Below are positions 1-7,039 of a DNA stretch of 48,614 nt, piece by piece. Origin of the DNA: Bacteroidales bacterium (GTDB lineage: Bacteria; Bacteroidota; Bacteroidia; Bacteroidales; UBA3824). A model generated the notes under the pieces. It saw nothing but the letters and a program-made list of their open reading frames with translations, was not told the origin of the DNA and searched no databases. Made by a program: the position numbers and the translations under genes. Within the stretch, counting starts at the first letter, position 1. Each line of letters begins with the position of its first letter. The DNA lies in assembly GCA_016293845.1 (NCBI GenBank), contig JAEDDH010000027.1, positions 1 through 48,614 of the forward strand, read 5' to 3'.

Positions 1-12
1 AAAATTGAACAT

Positions 13-55
13 AACTTTCCGTAGTTAAATGGATATAACGCGGACCTCCTAAGGG
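13..55 (+). pseudogene. 5' half of a tRNA-Arg(CCT)-like gene
   Basis: The sequence folds like the first half of a tRNA. It has a candidate acceptor strand ACTTTCC at 13-19, a D-arm with stem GTTA/TAAC enclosing AATGGATA (23-38), and an anticodon arm CGGAC followed by the loop CTCCTAA, giving anticodon CCT. No T-arm follows: the text after the loop is GGGAGTGC, which matches the last bases of the tRNA 3' half at the right end of the window. I read this as the host half of a tRNA-Arg gene split by integration. Its anticodon stem does not pair with the right-hand half (GGGCT), so it may have decayed or come from another tRNA. Confidence 0.5.
46..55 (+). other. Left attachment-site core (attL candidate)
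   Basis: CTCCTAAGGG here is identical to 48465-48474 at the other end. The shared 10 bp lie over the anticodon loop of a tRNA-Arg(CCT)-like sequence in both places. The first eight bases also occur in the intact tRNA at 257-264. Tyrosine integrases commonly cross over in tRNA genes, including anticodon loops. Recombination between the two cores would release about 48.4 kb. Ten bases is short, so the call rests mainly on the tRNA context and the arm-type repeats inside each end. Confidence 0.55.
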
Positions 56-147
56 AGTGCTTAACTCGGTTAAAAACACAACATATTGAGTTTGTATATA
101 GCGTTTACAACTAAATATTGTGGTTTGGCTTTTAGAAAGTAATACTT

Positions 148-177
148 GGTATTGTTTTAGGTATTGTTTCGGTATTG
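148..177 (+). repeat. Three GGTATTG direct repeats, integrase arm-type sites
   Basis: GGTATTG occurs at 148-154, 160-166 and 171-177, with 12 and 11 bp between starts. The same motif recurs near the right end at 48302-48308, with a variant GGTATTA at 48314-48320. Helically phased short repeats about 100-160 bp inside both cores fit the arm-binding sites read by the N-terminal domain of a tyrosine integrase. The function is inferred; the repeats are visible. Confidence 0.6.
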
Positions 178-186
178 TAAAATCTT

Positions 187-215
187 TTGCAATAACTTTC
201 AAATCGTGCTAAAAT
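187..215 (+). promoter_or_regulatory. Promoter of tRNA-Arg(CCT)
   Basis: TTGCAA (187-192) and TAAAAT (210-215) are separated by 17 bp and end ten bases before the mature 5' end of the tRNA at 225. This gives the tRNA its own sigma-70-type promoter inside the element. Confidence 0.6.
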
Positions 216-224
216 ATCAAATAT

Positions 225-301
225 CTGCCTGTACCTCAGTAGGATAGAGGGTCCGCCTCCTAAGCGGAACGCCGTTGGTTCGACTCCAATCAGGCAGGCC
301 A
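225..301 (+). tRNA. tRNA-Arg, anticodon CCT, CCA encoded
   Basis: A complete cloverleaf is visible. The 7-bp acceptor stem CTGCCTG/CAGGCAG and the D-stem CCTC/GAGG both pair perfectly, and the D-loop contains GGA as expected for arginine tRNAs. The anticodon stem TCCGC/GCGGA encloses the loop CTCCTAA, giving anticodon CCT, which reads AGG. The T-stem is GTTGG/CCAAT with loop TTCGACT. The discriminator is G298 and CCA is encoded at 299-301. Its own promoter lies upstream and a terminator follows directly. It lies between the putative integrase arm sites and the integrase operon, so it appears to be carried by the element rather than being the disrupted host copy. Confidence 0.93.
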
Positions 302-305
302 GCCG

Positions 306-340
306 TCAGTCACTTCTTTCGTGGAGTGACTGATTTTTTT
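306..340 (+). terminator. Rho-independent terminator of the tRNA gene
   Basis: TCAGTCACT (306-314) pairs perfectly with AGTGACTGA (325-333) and is followed by seven T residues. The same bases encode the last codons of the minus-strand gene ending at 310, so the stem is shared between a coding end and a terminator. Confidence 0.85.
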
Positions 341-780
341 ATGCCTAAGCACTGCATATATTTCTTCCACATTTTGCTTTCGCGGCGGTTTATTTTCTTG
401 AGGTGTGGCAAAAGCTGATCGTAGTTTACAATCCACTTATTGCCGAACTTATACTTAAATACCGTTGTGTCCGTTTTCAAAAAATCGCGTATTTCATCGG
501 CGTGTATAAAACGGTCGCCCGTCTTTCGATGTTTGTTCCACTCTCTCGCGCAATCTTTAATACACCTTAACTTGGGTATCTTGTATTCGTGTGCCTGCAA
601 ATCATACGGGTTCACTTTCTCAAAGAAATCCTTTGAGTCAATCAAGATTATGTTTTGCGTAAGCGTATTCTTAATCCCGTTTTCGAGAGCGATTCTGCGA
701 ACGTTATTACGCCTTATGATTGTGCCTTCGTCTTCTTGCTTAAACATTCTGTGAATGTCGCCTGAAGTCATATATTTCAT
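310..780 (-). CDS. Hypothetical protein with excisionase-type winged-helix signature
   Basis: This 156-residue protein starts with ATG after AAGGAG. I do not recognise a named family. The N-terminus (MTSGDIHRMF) and a central segment (ADEIRDFLKT...KFGNKWIVNYDQL) resemble the two helices plus 'wing' of excisionase/MerR-like DNA-binding proteins, in which the GNKWIV-type strand reads DNA. The C-terminus is strongly basic. It is the last gene of a minus-strand run (excisionase, integrase, small HTH, this gene), and its start lies two bases beyond the stop of its neighbour. A role in regulating excision or transfer is inferred from position only. Confidence 0.6.
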   Translation of the reverse strand: MKYMTSGDIHRMFKQEDEGTIIRRNNVRRIALENGIKNTLTQNIILIDSKDFFEKVNPYDLQAHEYKIPKLRCIKDCAREWNKHRKTGDRFIHADEIRDFLKTDTTVFKYKFGNKWIVNYDQLLPHLKKINRRESKMWKKYMQCLGIKKSVTPRKK

Positions 781-781
781 T

Positions 782-979
782 TTACTTCTCCTTTTTGCCG
801 TTTACAAACAACAGCAATTCGTCCATATTGACAACCCAAGCGTTGCCGTATTTGAGTGGCGTTATTACGCCTTGTTTCAATAGTTCAATTAACATACTGC
901 GAGTAAGACAAGTGTCGGGATCGACTTGTTTTACTTCGTTCAATACGTCTGCTATTCTTCTTAATCGTGGTAAATACAT
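782..979 (-). CDS. Small excisionase-like helix-turn-helix protein
   Basis: This 65-residue protein has an AAGGAG site before its ATG. The order helix (TRSMLIELLKQG), wing (VITPLKYGNAWVVNMDEL) and short basic tail is that of Xis/MerR-type winged helices. The same 'YGNAWVVN' strand appears in the 156-residue neighbour as 'FGNKWIVN', so the two may be paralogues. It sits downstream of the integrase on the same strand. It is likely a recombination directionality factor or a regulator of the integration module, but which of the three small HTH proteins acts as Xis cannot be told from sequence. Confidence 0.65.
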   Translation of the reverse strand: MYLPRLRRIADVLNEVKQVDPDTCLTRSMLIELLKQGVITPLKYGNAWVVNMDELLLFVNGKKEK

Positions 980-1014
980 TATCGTTTTCTCCTTATAAAA
1001 TCTAAGCGAGTCGC

Positions 1015-2451
1015 TTAGTCGTTAAACAAATTGCTCAACGCATCGGTGACTCGCTCTTGTGTGTCTGGAATAAAGTGACTGTAAACTTCAAGAGTTATGG
1101 TCGAATCGCTATGTCCGAGATATTTGCTGACTGTCTGAATAGGCACATTTTGGGACAAAAGAATACTGCAATATGTATGCCTCAATCCGTGTGGTGAAAC
1201 CTTTTTAAGACCGTGCTTTGCCTCAAATTTAGCAAGCCATTGTGCTGTGCTGGATACCCCTTCAGGCTCTCTCAATATATTGACAGAGAAGTAGTATTCG
1301 TCTAATTTATTGTCAAATTCATCGTCGGCAATCCTGAACCAATCCATATACTTTTTAAGGTCGTCCATCAGTTCAGCCGGAAGCGGTATATCACGTTTCG
1401 ACGTTCTTGATTTCGGATCTTTTTCGTAGATACCAAATCCCTCGGTCGCAAGTCTGTTACGTCTGATGTGGACAATTCTCTTTTCAAAATCAAAGTCAGC
1501 CCATCTTAAACCGTGCAATTCGGCTGTTCGCACGCCCGTTAAGACCACAAATTTCAACGTAACGCGTCGATATATCAAATCGTCGGGTAATTCGTCAAGA
1601 AGTTTGATGAATTGTCTTACTTCTGCGAGCGAAAACACTTCCTTTTCTTCGACTGGCTTTATCGAAATATTGCCGTTTTTTGCCGACGCACCAACTTTTG
1701 TCTTGCATACGGGATTTTTTGCAATCCATTCATACCTGACAGCCTCATTAAAAAGGGTTCGGAGTATTCTTCGATGTCCTTTTATCGTTTCGGGCGAACA
1801 TTCCTTTATCTTGAAGATTGGCTCAAAATAGTCGTCAAATTTCAAGTGGCAATATTCACAGATGTTCTTTGCCGTCTGAACTCTGATTGCCCCGTCGAGA
1901 TGTTTCAGTCTATATAAACTGTTCGTGTTTATAACGTTATCCCTTATCATTTGCCTTCCGTTTATTGTATCAGGCAATGGCTTTTTCAGTTTTGCCAAGC
2001 CGGACGGGATTTCTTCGCCCGAACAAAATGAATTAAGGAACAACTGAACGTGTCGAACAGTAATTTCCGAGATTGGTTTATCGGCAAGATGATGTTCGAC
2101 CAAAAAACTCGTAAATAGTTTTTCGGTAACGCATATCCTGCCATAGTAATTTCTTGATAGATTTTGTAGCACGGACGTTTTCCATTCTTTTACAAGCTGC
2201 GTAAAGGTCAGAACTCCGTCTGTTGAGGTTTTTTCGATTGCCGATGTCTTTCCCGTTAGTTTTATGCTTTCCTCAAATTCAATTTCTGCTTTTGCTACAT
2301 ACTTTTTGAATTTTGCTTCGGAAAGATTGTCTGTGTTATGAACGGTTTTGACATACAACTTCGATTTCCCCGTCATAGGATCTAACCCATACGCTTGAAT
2401 TTTCGCTTGTAAAACGCCGCGTTTGTTTGTTGTAATTTTTGAGTATGCCAT
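1015..2451 (-). CDS. int: Tyrosine recombinase (integrase)
   Basis: This 478-residue site-specific recombinase integrates and excises the element. The N-terminal ~60 residues (MAYSKITTNKRGVLQAKI...) resemble the AP2-like arm-DNA-binding domain. A central SAM-like core-binding region follows. The catalytic domain shows the expected residues: Arg in TGVRTAELHGLRW, His-x-x-Arg in HGLRHTYCSILL, and the C-terminal block GHSDSTITLEVYSHF with the nucleophile Tyr. Length and layout fit ICE and prophage integrases of Bacillota. It starts 2 bp from the stop of the upstream excisionase, so the two are probably co-transcribed. Its likely substrates are the CTCCTAAGGG cores at both ends of the window and the GGTATTG arm repeats. 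Confidence 0.95.
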   Translation of the reverse strand: MAYSKITTNKRGVLQAKIQAYGLDPMTGKSKLYVKTVHNTDNLSEAKFKKYVAKAEIEFEESIKLTGKTSAIEKTSTDGVLTFTQLVKEWKTSVLQNLSRNYYGRICVTEKLFTSFLVEHHLADKPISEITVRHVQLFLNSFCSGEEIPSGLAKLKKPLPDTINGRQMIRDNVINTNSLYRLKHLDGAIRVQTAKNICEYCHLKFDDYFEPIFKIKECSPETIKGHRRILRTLFNEAVRYEWIAKNPVCKTKVGASAKNGNISIKPVEEKEVFSLAEVRQFIKLLDELPDDLIYRRVTLKFVVLTGVRTAELHGLRWADFDFEKRIVHIRRNRLATEGFGIYEKDPKSRTSKRDIPLPAELMDDLKKYMDWFRIADDEFDNKLDEYYFSVNILREPEGVSSTAQWLAKFEAKHGLKKVSPHGLRHTYCSILLSQNVPIQTVSKYLGHSDSTITLEVYSHFIPDTQERVTDALSNLFND

Positions 2452-2452
2452 T

Positions 2453-2647
2453 TTATACCTCCGTATTGTCTGTTTTGATTGCGATATAATTCAAGAGGCT
2501 TTGCATATCAACAAGAACCTTGTTGCCGGCAGTCAGACACTTAATTTTGCCTTGTTTACACCAAGTTCGGATGGTGTGAACGGTGATGGCAGTTTCTGCG
2601 TCTTCGGCTTTGATTATATCGAATGCTTTTTTGATGCTTCTTAACAT
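2453..2647 (-). CDS. xis: Excisionase-family HTH protein
   Basis: This 64-residue protein has GGAGG ten bases before its ATG. It has the excisionase-type layout: a helix-turn-helix (AITVHTIRTWCKQGKIKC), a short wing with GNKVLVD, and a C-terminal helix. Xis proteins bend attachment-site DNA and favour excision. It lies immediately upstream of the integrase and is likely translationally coupled to it, the usual arrangement in Bacillota integrative elements. Confidence 0.75.
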   Translation of the reverse strand: MLRSIKKAFDIIKAEDAETAITVHTIRTWCKQGKIKCLTAGNKVLVDMQSLLNYIAIKTDNTEV

Positions 2648-3202
2648 TTGCCTTGAACCTCCTTTTGTTGAATTGAAGTCTATCGGACGATGATTTCCAT
2701 ATCGCTCGCTAACTTCTGAATCAACGTTAGCACACTTCGAGAAAAAAGTGTGAATGGTTGAAAGTCTACTTTCAAGGCATTTTTTCCACTTTCAATGGAT
2801 AAACACCCCTCGGGCGAGACGCCGACAATGGCATCCGAAGGGTTGAACAATGGTTCGTGCAGAATCACCACCTTGCATTTTTCATTTTGTCTTTCGACAG
2901 GGGGCGAGAATAATCGAATGCAGCGACTTGTCAAGGAAAAAGCGGAGCGACGAGCAAAAAATAGCATAGTGATAGTTTTTATTTTTTCTTCAAAATATGC
3001 CATACGGTTGTCATCAATTGTATGTTAAGATGTTTTTACCTTTGAAATCGGATTATTTTTTGTGAGCCTTGACCAGTCGATGCAGGCGATTAGGCTATAC
3101 CCCCGAAAGACAAAAGGAATTTGCGGATAATGTTACAATCAAACACCCAAATTGGAAGTTTTTAGCATTCTTAAAATTTTTTCGTTTTATCACTTTATCC
3201 CC
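2648..3202. other. Intergenic region between integrase and repressor modules
   Basis: About 550 bp separate the minus-strand integrase operon from the plus-strand repressor operon. It must hold the integrase promoter. Two overlapping open frames exist (2680-3003 minus, 2795-3028 plus), but neither has a convincing ribosome binding site or recognisable domain, so I call no gene. A run of pyrimidines and A/T tracts lies near 3165-3200. Confidence 0.5.
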
Positions 3203-3231
3203 TTGACTTTTAAGTTATGTTTGGATATAAT
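3203..3231 (+). promoter_or_regulatory. Sigma-70 promoter of the LexA-like/polymerase operon
   Basis: TTGACT (3203-3208) and a perfect TATAAT (3226-3231) are 17 bp apart, about 40 bp before the ribosome binding site of the repressor gene. Confidence 0.8.
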
Positions 3232-3248
3232 AAAAACACCTAAATGAG

Positions 3249-3263
3249 AAACGAAACTCGTTT
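3249..3263 (+). promoter_or_regulatory. Putative operator in the repressor leader
   Basis: AAACGA-AAC-TCGTTT is a perfect 6-bp inverted repeat just downstream of the -10 box and upstream of the start codon. This is the expected place for autorepression by the LexA-like protein encoded next. It differs from the standard Bacillus SOS box, so recognition is inferred. Confidence 0.45.
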
Positions 3264-3282
3264 AGACAAAAAGGAGACACCT

Positions 3283-3891
3283 ATGAGAAGCAAAAACGAA
3301 CAAACTCTCAATAACATATTGAAGTTGATAAACGATTGCTACTTTGAAAGTGGCATATATCCGACTTTTCAACAAATCGCAGCCGAAGTCGGCTTGTCCG
3401 TTCCTCAAACATATAGATATGTGGACGAGCTTATAAAGCGTGGCGACCTTGAAAAGAACGGAAGATATGGTGACTTGCAAACAAAGGAAATCGTAAATTC
3501 TCTTTGCAGTCATAATCGGTTGCCTATCGTCGGTGAAGTCGCCTGCGGAACTCCTATTCTTGCGGAAGAAAATATAGAATGTTTCGTTACGTTTTCTCGT
3601 GAACTCTTGGGTAGCGGAAAATTCTTTATTCTTCGTGCGAAAGGCGAAAGTATGATAAATGCAGGTATCGAGGACGGCGATTTAGTTATTGTTCGTCAAC
3701 AGGACACAGCGGAAGAAGGTCAAATTGTCGTTGCTCTTATTGAAAATGAGGCAACTTTGAAACGTTATTATATTGATAGAAGGCGTCACAAAGTTCGCTT
3801 ACACCCGGAAAACGACGAAATGAAAGATATGTATTTTGATGAAGTAGCCATTCAAGGCATTGCGGTGAAAATACTTAAGGACGCAAAATAG
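3283..3891 (+). CDS. LexA/UmuD-like self-cleaving repressor (S24 peptidase)
   Basis: This 202-residue transcriptional repressor is expected to respond to DNA damage. The N-terminal winged helix covers residues 1-70 (GIYPTFQQIAAEVGLSVPQTYRYVDEL). The cleavage site is GEVACGTP, so the scissile bond would be Cys-Gly as in UmuD, rather than the Ala-Gly of most LexA proteins. The serine lies in AKGESMINAGI and the catalytic lysine in EATLKRYY. I chose ATG 3283 because AAGGAG lies seven bases upstream; an in-frame ATG at 3244 lacks such a site and overlaps the inverted repeat. It heads an operon with a Y-family polymerase and a YolD-like protein, a mobile SOS-type mutagenesis cassette. Confidence 0.88.
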   Translation: MRSKNEQTLNNILKLINDCYFESGIYPTFQQIAAEVGLSVPQTYRYVDELIKRGDLEKNGRYGDLQTKEIVNSLCSHNRLPIVGEVACGTPILAEENIECFVTFSRELLGSGKFFILRAKGESMINAGIEDGDLVIVRQQDTAEEGQIVVALIENEATLKRYYIDRRRHKVRLHPENDEMKDMYFDEVAIQGIAVKILKDAK

Positions 3892-3895
3892 GAGT

Positions 3896-5167
3896 ATGGA
3901 AAAACAACGGACTTATGTTTGTATAGATATGAAATCGTTCTACGCATCGGTTGAGTGTGCCGAACGTCATTTGAGTCCGTTTGAAACAAATCTTGTTGTA
4001 GCGGATGAAACACGCGGGAAAGGAGCAATCACTCTTGCAATCTCTCCCAAGATGAAGTCGTTGGGTGTAAAAAATCGTTGTCGTTTATTTGAAATCCCAC
4101 AAAATATGGACTACATAATCGCGATGCCGCGAATGAGTTTATACATAAAATATTGTGCCGATATTTTTGAGATTTATCTCGATTATTTCTCACAAGACGA
4201 CATCCATCAATACTCTATTGACGAGGCGTTTATTGACGTTACGGACTATTTGCCGATTTATCATCTTTCAGCAAAAGATCTTGCGAAGAAACTAATCAAT
4301 GAAATAGCCGTCAGAACTCATATTCCGGCAACTTGCGGAATAGGCTCAAATCTTTATCTCGCGAAAATCGCTCTTGATATTACGGCTAAGCATTGCAAAG
4401 ACCATATTGGAGAATTAACAGAAGAAACATTCAAAGAAACGCTATGGCATCATAGACCGATAACCGATTTTTGGAATATTGCAAACGGCATTGCGACAAG
4501 GCTTGCAAGATACGGCATTTATGATATGAAAGGCATTGCCGATGCGCCGGAAGATTTAATGTATCGGCAATTTGGTAAGAACGCAAAAATTATAATAGAT
4601 CACGCAAACGGTAAAGAGTCTTGCACGATAACGGACATTAAGAGTTATAAAAGCAAATCTAAATCTATTTCTAACTCTCAAATTCTTTTCAGTGACTATG
4701 ATTACGATAAAGCCCTGCTCGTCTTGCAGGAAATGGCGTTGAACGGATGCCAAAGATTACTCCGTGAACATTTAATTGCAAGCCACGTCGGTATAATGGT
4801 CGGATATTCAAAAGATGTTATACCTGCTACCGGCGGGACAATTAAAATGGCGAATGCAACTAACCTATATTCACACATCAAGGAATATGTAAACAGGCTT
4901 TATGAAGAAAATACCGTCAACGGATATTTGATAAGGCGTTTAGGAATAAGTTTCAGTGGACTTGCCGACGAGTCTGCCGAAGGATATGACCTTTTTACAG
5001 ACTTTGAAGCAATAGAGAGAGAACGCAGGCTTGAAAATACCGTTCTTGCCATAAAAGACAAGTTTGGTAAAAATGCAATGTTACGCGGTTTCGATTTAGC
5101 GGACGGTGCAACACAAATTACGAGAAATAAACTAATCGGAGGACATAATGGCGGCGAAGAAATTTGA
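3896..5167 (+). CDS. Y-family translesion DNA polymerase (UmuC/UvrX-like)
   Basis: This 423-residue polymerase copies damaged DNA. Motif I with the first catalytic Asp is at the N-terminus (YVCIDMKSFYASVE), and the Ser-Ile-Asp-Glu motif with the other acidic residues is near residue 110 (QYSIDEAFIDVT). Thumb and little-finger regions follow, and the length is normal for the UvrX/YqjW branch of Bacillota. It begins four bases after the repressor stop; the AGGAG in between is very close to the ATG, so coupling to the upstream gene probably drives translation. Together with the repressor and the YolD-like gene it forms an SOS-type mutagenesis operon, known from Bacillota phages and plasmids. Confidence 0.93.
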   Translation: MEKQRTYVCIDMKSFYASVECAERHLSPFETNLVVADETRGKGAITLAISPKMKSLGVKNRCRLFEIPQNMDYIIAMPRMSLYIKYCADIFEIYLDYFSQDDIHQYSIDEAFIDVTDYLPIYHLSAKDLAKKLINEIAVRTHIPATCGIGSNLYLAKIALDITAKHCKDHIGELTEETFKETLWHHRPITDFWNIANGIATRLARYGIYDMKGIADAPEDLMYRQFGKNAKIIIDHANGKESCTITDIKSYKSKSKSISNSQILFSDYDYDKALLVLQEMALNGCQRLLREHLIASHVGIMVGYSKDVIPATGGTIKMANATNLYSHIKEYVNRLYEENTVNGYLIRRLGISFSGLADESAEGYDLFTDFEAIERERRLENTVLAIKDKFGKNAMLRGFDLADGATQITRNKLIGGHNGGEEI

Positions 5168-5483
5168 TGACGTTAATAGAGCGGCACAGTTTCTTCCATT
5201 CGATGCTTTGAAAGGTCTGTCGGAAGAAATTCAAAGCCGTATAGAAAAGCGTTCTCGCATTGAACGCAAAGAACTTTCCGAAGAACGACAAGAAGAGATT
5301 TCTTCCGTTCTATGTAAAATTAACAAAGGAACGACCGTTAAAGTTGAATTTTATTCGTGCGGTCATTACTACGAAGAAGAAGGTCTTGTCCTGTGCATCA
5401 ATTTCCCTTATCATTATTTGATAATAGGACAAGAGAAAATCTTCTTTGACGATATTTACGAAATCTGCATAGTGGCAAAGTAA
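5148..5483 (+). CDS. YolD-like protein
   Basis: This 111-residue protein starts with ATG after GGAGG and overlaps the polymerase gene by 20 bp. The N-terminal segment (DVNRAAQFLPFDALKGL), a charged helix and a C-terminal strand-rich segment (FYSCGHYYEEEGLVLCI...IFFDDIYEI) match the YolD-like family. Genes of this family are regularly found next to Y-family polymerases in Bacillota, where YolD-like proteins are thought to regulate or act with the polymerase. Its molecular role is not established. Confidence 0.85.
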   Translation: MAAKKFDDVNRAAQFLPFDALKGLSEEIQSRIEKRSRIERKELSEERQEEISSVLCKINKGTTVKVEFYSCGHYYEEEGLVLCINFPYHYLIIGQEKIFFDDIYEICIVAK

Positions 5484-5620
5484 GAGAGCCCCGTCTTATT
5501 CGTTACTATTCATATTTAGGCACAAAAGATAATCTTCCTGCGATATGGGATTACCCAACCCTATCAATGCAGTGGGTTAAATACAACTCTTTGTGTGTCA
5601 TGGGGAAAGGAGGTTGAATT

Positions 5621-5791
5621 TTGGAGACGAGTTCTAACCCTGTTCCTTTCGTATGTCCTTGTTGTCATAAAAAGACTACGGGCTATCAACGAAAAGACGG
5701 CGCAATCCTTGTTGTTTGTCATCGCTGTAAAGCGAAGATATTCAGTAAACAGCATAACAAAGAAATCCTGATTAAAATCAAGATGGACTAA
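5621..5791 (+). CDS. Small zinc-ribbon protein, KTR type
   Basis: This 56-residue protein starts with TTG seven bases after AAAGGAGG. Two cysteine pairs, CPCC near residue 12 and CHRC near residue 34, frame a Lys/Thr-rich stretch (HKKTTGYQRKDG), and the tail is ILIKIKMD. This layout resembles the cysteine-rich KTR-domain proteins of Tn916-type and other Bacillota elements, which are predicted zinc ribbons of unknown function. It stands alone between the polymerase operon and the nested element. Confidence 0.7.
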   Translation: METSSNPVPFVCPCCHKKTTGYQRKDGAILVVCHRCKAKIFSKQHNKEILIKIKMD

Positions 5792-5904
5792 CTTAATATT
5801 GTAGCGTGCATAAAGCAAATCCCGGTCGTTCTGGAATAACGAAAGTAGGTAAATCCGGCTTAAATACTTTATGTGTAAGTGTTCGTAACTTACCTATCAG
5901 GTAA

Positions 5905-5920
5905 AATACAAGGCTTAAAA
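5905..5920 (+). repeat. Left copy of 16-bp direct repeat flanking nested element
   Basis: AATACAAGGCTTAAAA occurs here and, identically, at 15748-15763, 9,843 bp apart. The two copies bracket a block of genes that looks like a self-contained rolling-circle or filamentous-phage genome. They could be attachment-site duplications. No recombinase gene lies between them, so integration would need a host or element recombinase or Rep itself. Confidence 0.6.
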
Positions 5921-5984
5921 GTGTCTTGGCGAACAGCGAATCTCATTTTTTAGAGGTTCCTGTTTGTCAAGGCACTTTTTTTAT
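5918..5984 (+). terminator. Long imperfect hairpin with T-tract
   Basis: Bases 5918-5936 pair with 5960-5978 (19 bp including wobbles). After one bulged C, GAATCTC pairs with GAGGTTC (5938-5944 with 5953-5959), leaving an eight-base loop. A run of T residues follows the outer stem. It can act as a strong rho-independent terminator for the genes to its left. Its length and its place at the edge of the nested element also fit a filamentous-phage packaging hairpin or a stable RNA. Confidence 0.7.
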
Positions 5985-6087
5985 TCCCGAAAAATCGAAA
6001 AAAAGCAAAAAACTTTTTTAATTGTTGCAAAACCTGCAACAGTTGACTGCGAAAATAGAGCCATCGAAGGCAAAGGAGGTGAGAAAT

Positions 6088-6417
6088 TTGAGAGCAACCG
6101 AGCGTCGCCAAGCGTTGTTGGAACTTTTATGTGAGCGCCGACACGAAACAATGGAAAATCTTGCATTTGAATTTGGCGTATCGAGATATACCATTATGCG
6201 CGACGTTCTTGAACTCTCGATTTCTTACCCGATATACACCGCTGCGGGCCGGCACGATAGCGGAGTTTTTGTCGAAGATGATTACTATCTTGGAAAGCAG
6301 TATCTGTCAGACGAACAGCAGGAGTTATTGGTAACGATGCTCGGAAATTGCGACGAAAACCAAAAGAAAACAATGCTCGCAATCATAAAGAAGTTCGGCA
6401 GAAAAAACAAAAAATAG
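6088..6417 (+). CDS. DeoR-type winged-helix regulator
   Basis: This 109-residue protein starts with TTG seven bases after a strong AAAGGAGGTG site; an in-frame ATG at 6022 lacks one. The N-terminal helix-turn-helix (RRQALLELLCERRHETMENLAFEFGVSRYTIMRDVLEL) closely matches the DeoR/HTH_11 fold. A short strand-rich wing (YPIYTAAGRHDSGVFV) and a basic C-terminal helix follow. It is the first gene of the nested element and likely its regulator. No effector domain is present. Confidence 0.75.
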   Translation: MRATERRQALLELLCERRHETMENLAFEFGVSRYTIMRDVLELSISYPIYTAAGRHDSGVFVEDDYYLGKQYLSDEQQELLVTMLGNCDENQKKTMLAIIKKFGRKNKK

Positions 6418-6429
6418 GAGGTGTTAAAA

Positions 6430-6726
6430 ATGCTTACCACGGTTCAGGTCCGAAACGACTTAAAAGAAATTCGTTACTACTACTCAATGAAAGAACTGTT
6501 CGACAGAAGTTCCAAAACTGTCAAGCCGCTTGCGATCGTTCAAAAAGTCGAACGATACAATACGGCAATGCAAAACGCTCCTGCAAGGCTCTATATCCTT
6601 TATGTGTCGTTGTATATTGACAACAATACGCAAGCGGTTCTTGCCGAAGAATGGCAACTCACCACCGACTATATGAAGGAACTCAACAACAAATTGATTT
6701 ATTTCTTGCAGTCGGCGTTGAAATAA
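6430..6726 (+). CDS. Small protein resembling sigma-70 region 4/ArpU-type regulators
   Basis: This 98-residue protein has TAGGAGGTG upstream of its ATG. It is helical throughout. The C-terminal half (ARLYILYVSLYIDNN...AEEWQLTTDYMKELNNKLI) resembles the region-4-like fold of DUF1492/ArpU phage regulators, with a possible helix-turn-helix (AEEWQLTTDYMKEL). The match is weak and it could equally be an unrelated helical protein. It sits directly after the DeoR-type gene. Confidence 0.55.
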   Translation: MLTTVQVRNDLKEIRYYYSMKELFDRSSKTVKPLAIVQKVERYNTAMQNAPARLYILYVSLYIDNNTQAVLAEEWQLTTDYMKELNNKLIYFLQSALK

Positions 6727-6769
6727 CAAAATCACTGTGCTATCAGGTTACGGGCAAAGGAGTAAAAAT

Positions 6770-7039
6770 ATGTCAAAACACGCTGTTGTAAAACCCGTTT
6801 GCGATATTGATTTTCTTCAAAACGCAGACAACGTTTATCGCACCCCGGACTATATCGTCAAGCAGAAAATTTCTCTTTGCACAAACAATCGCGGAGACGT
6901 TCATTCTGTAAGCGACGATACCTATTATTTCAGAACTTCCGAGCGCGACATCGACTATGAGTTCGTGTTTCAATCAAGAAACAATCTTGACGGTAAACGT
7001 ATCAAAACACGCACATATTTAAGGACTTATATTGATTAA
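6770..7039 (+). CDS. Hypothetical protein
   Basis: This 89-residue protein has AAAGGAG before its ATG. I do not recognise it. It is mildly charged, with no signal peptide or membrane segment, and the C-terminus is basic (GKRIKTRTYLRTYID). Its leader (ACGGGCAAAGGAGTAAAA) is nearly the same as that before the gene at 7389, so the two are probably controlled alike. Confidence 0.6.
   Translation: MSKHAVVKPVCDIDFLQNADNVYRTPDYIVKQKISLCTNNRGDVHSVSDDTYYFRTSERDIDYEFVFQSRNNLDGKRIKTRTYLRTYID

Noticed and set aside
225..301. The intact tRNA as attL with its 3' end duplicated at the right end
   Set aside because: Beyond the shared CTCCTAAG and general T-arm features, the tRNA 3' end does not match the right end, while the 10-bp core at 46-55 does.
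2680..3028. Two overlapping open frames (107 residues minus, 77 residues plus)
   Set aside because: Neither has a clear ribosome binding site or domain, and they lie in a region expected to hold the integrase promoter.
5881..5920. A Xer dif site at the left edge of the nested element
   Set aside because: Inoviruses often use dif, but the repeat AATACAAGGCTTAAAA and its flanks do not match the Bacillota dif consensus.
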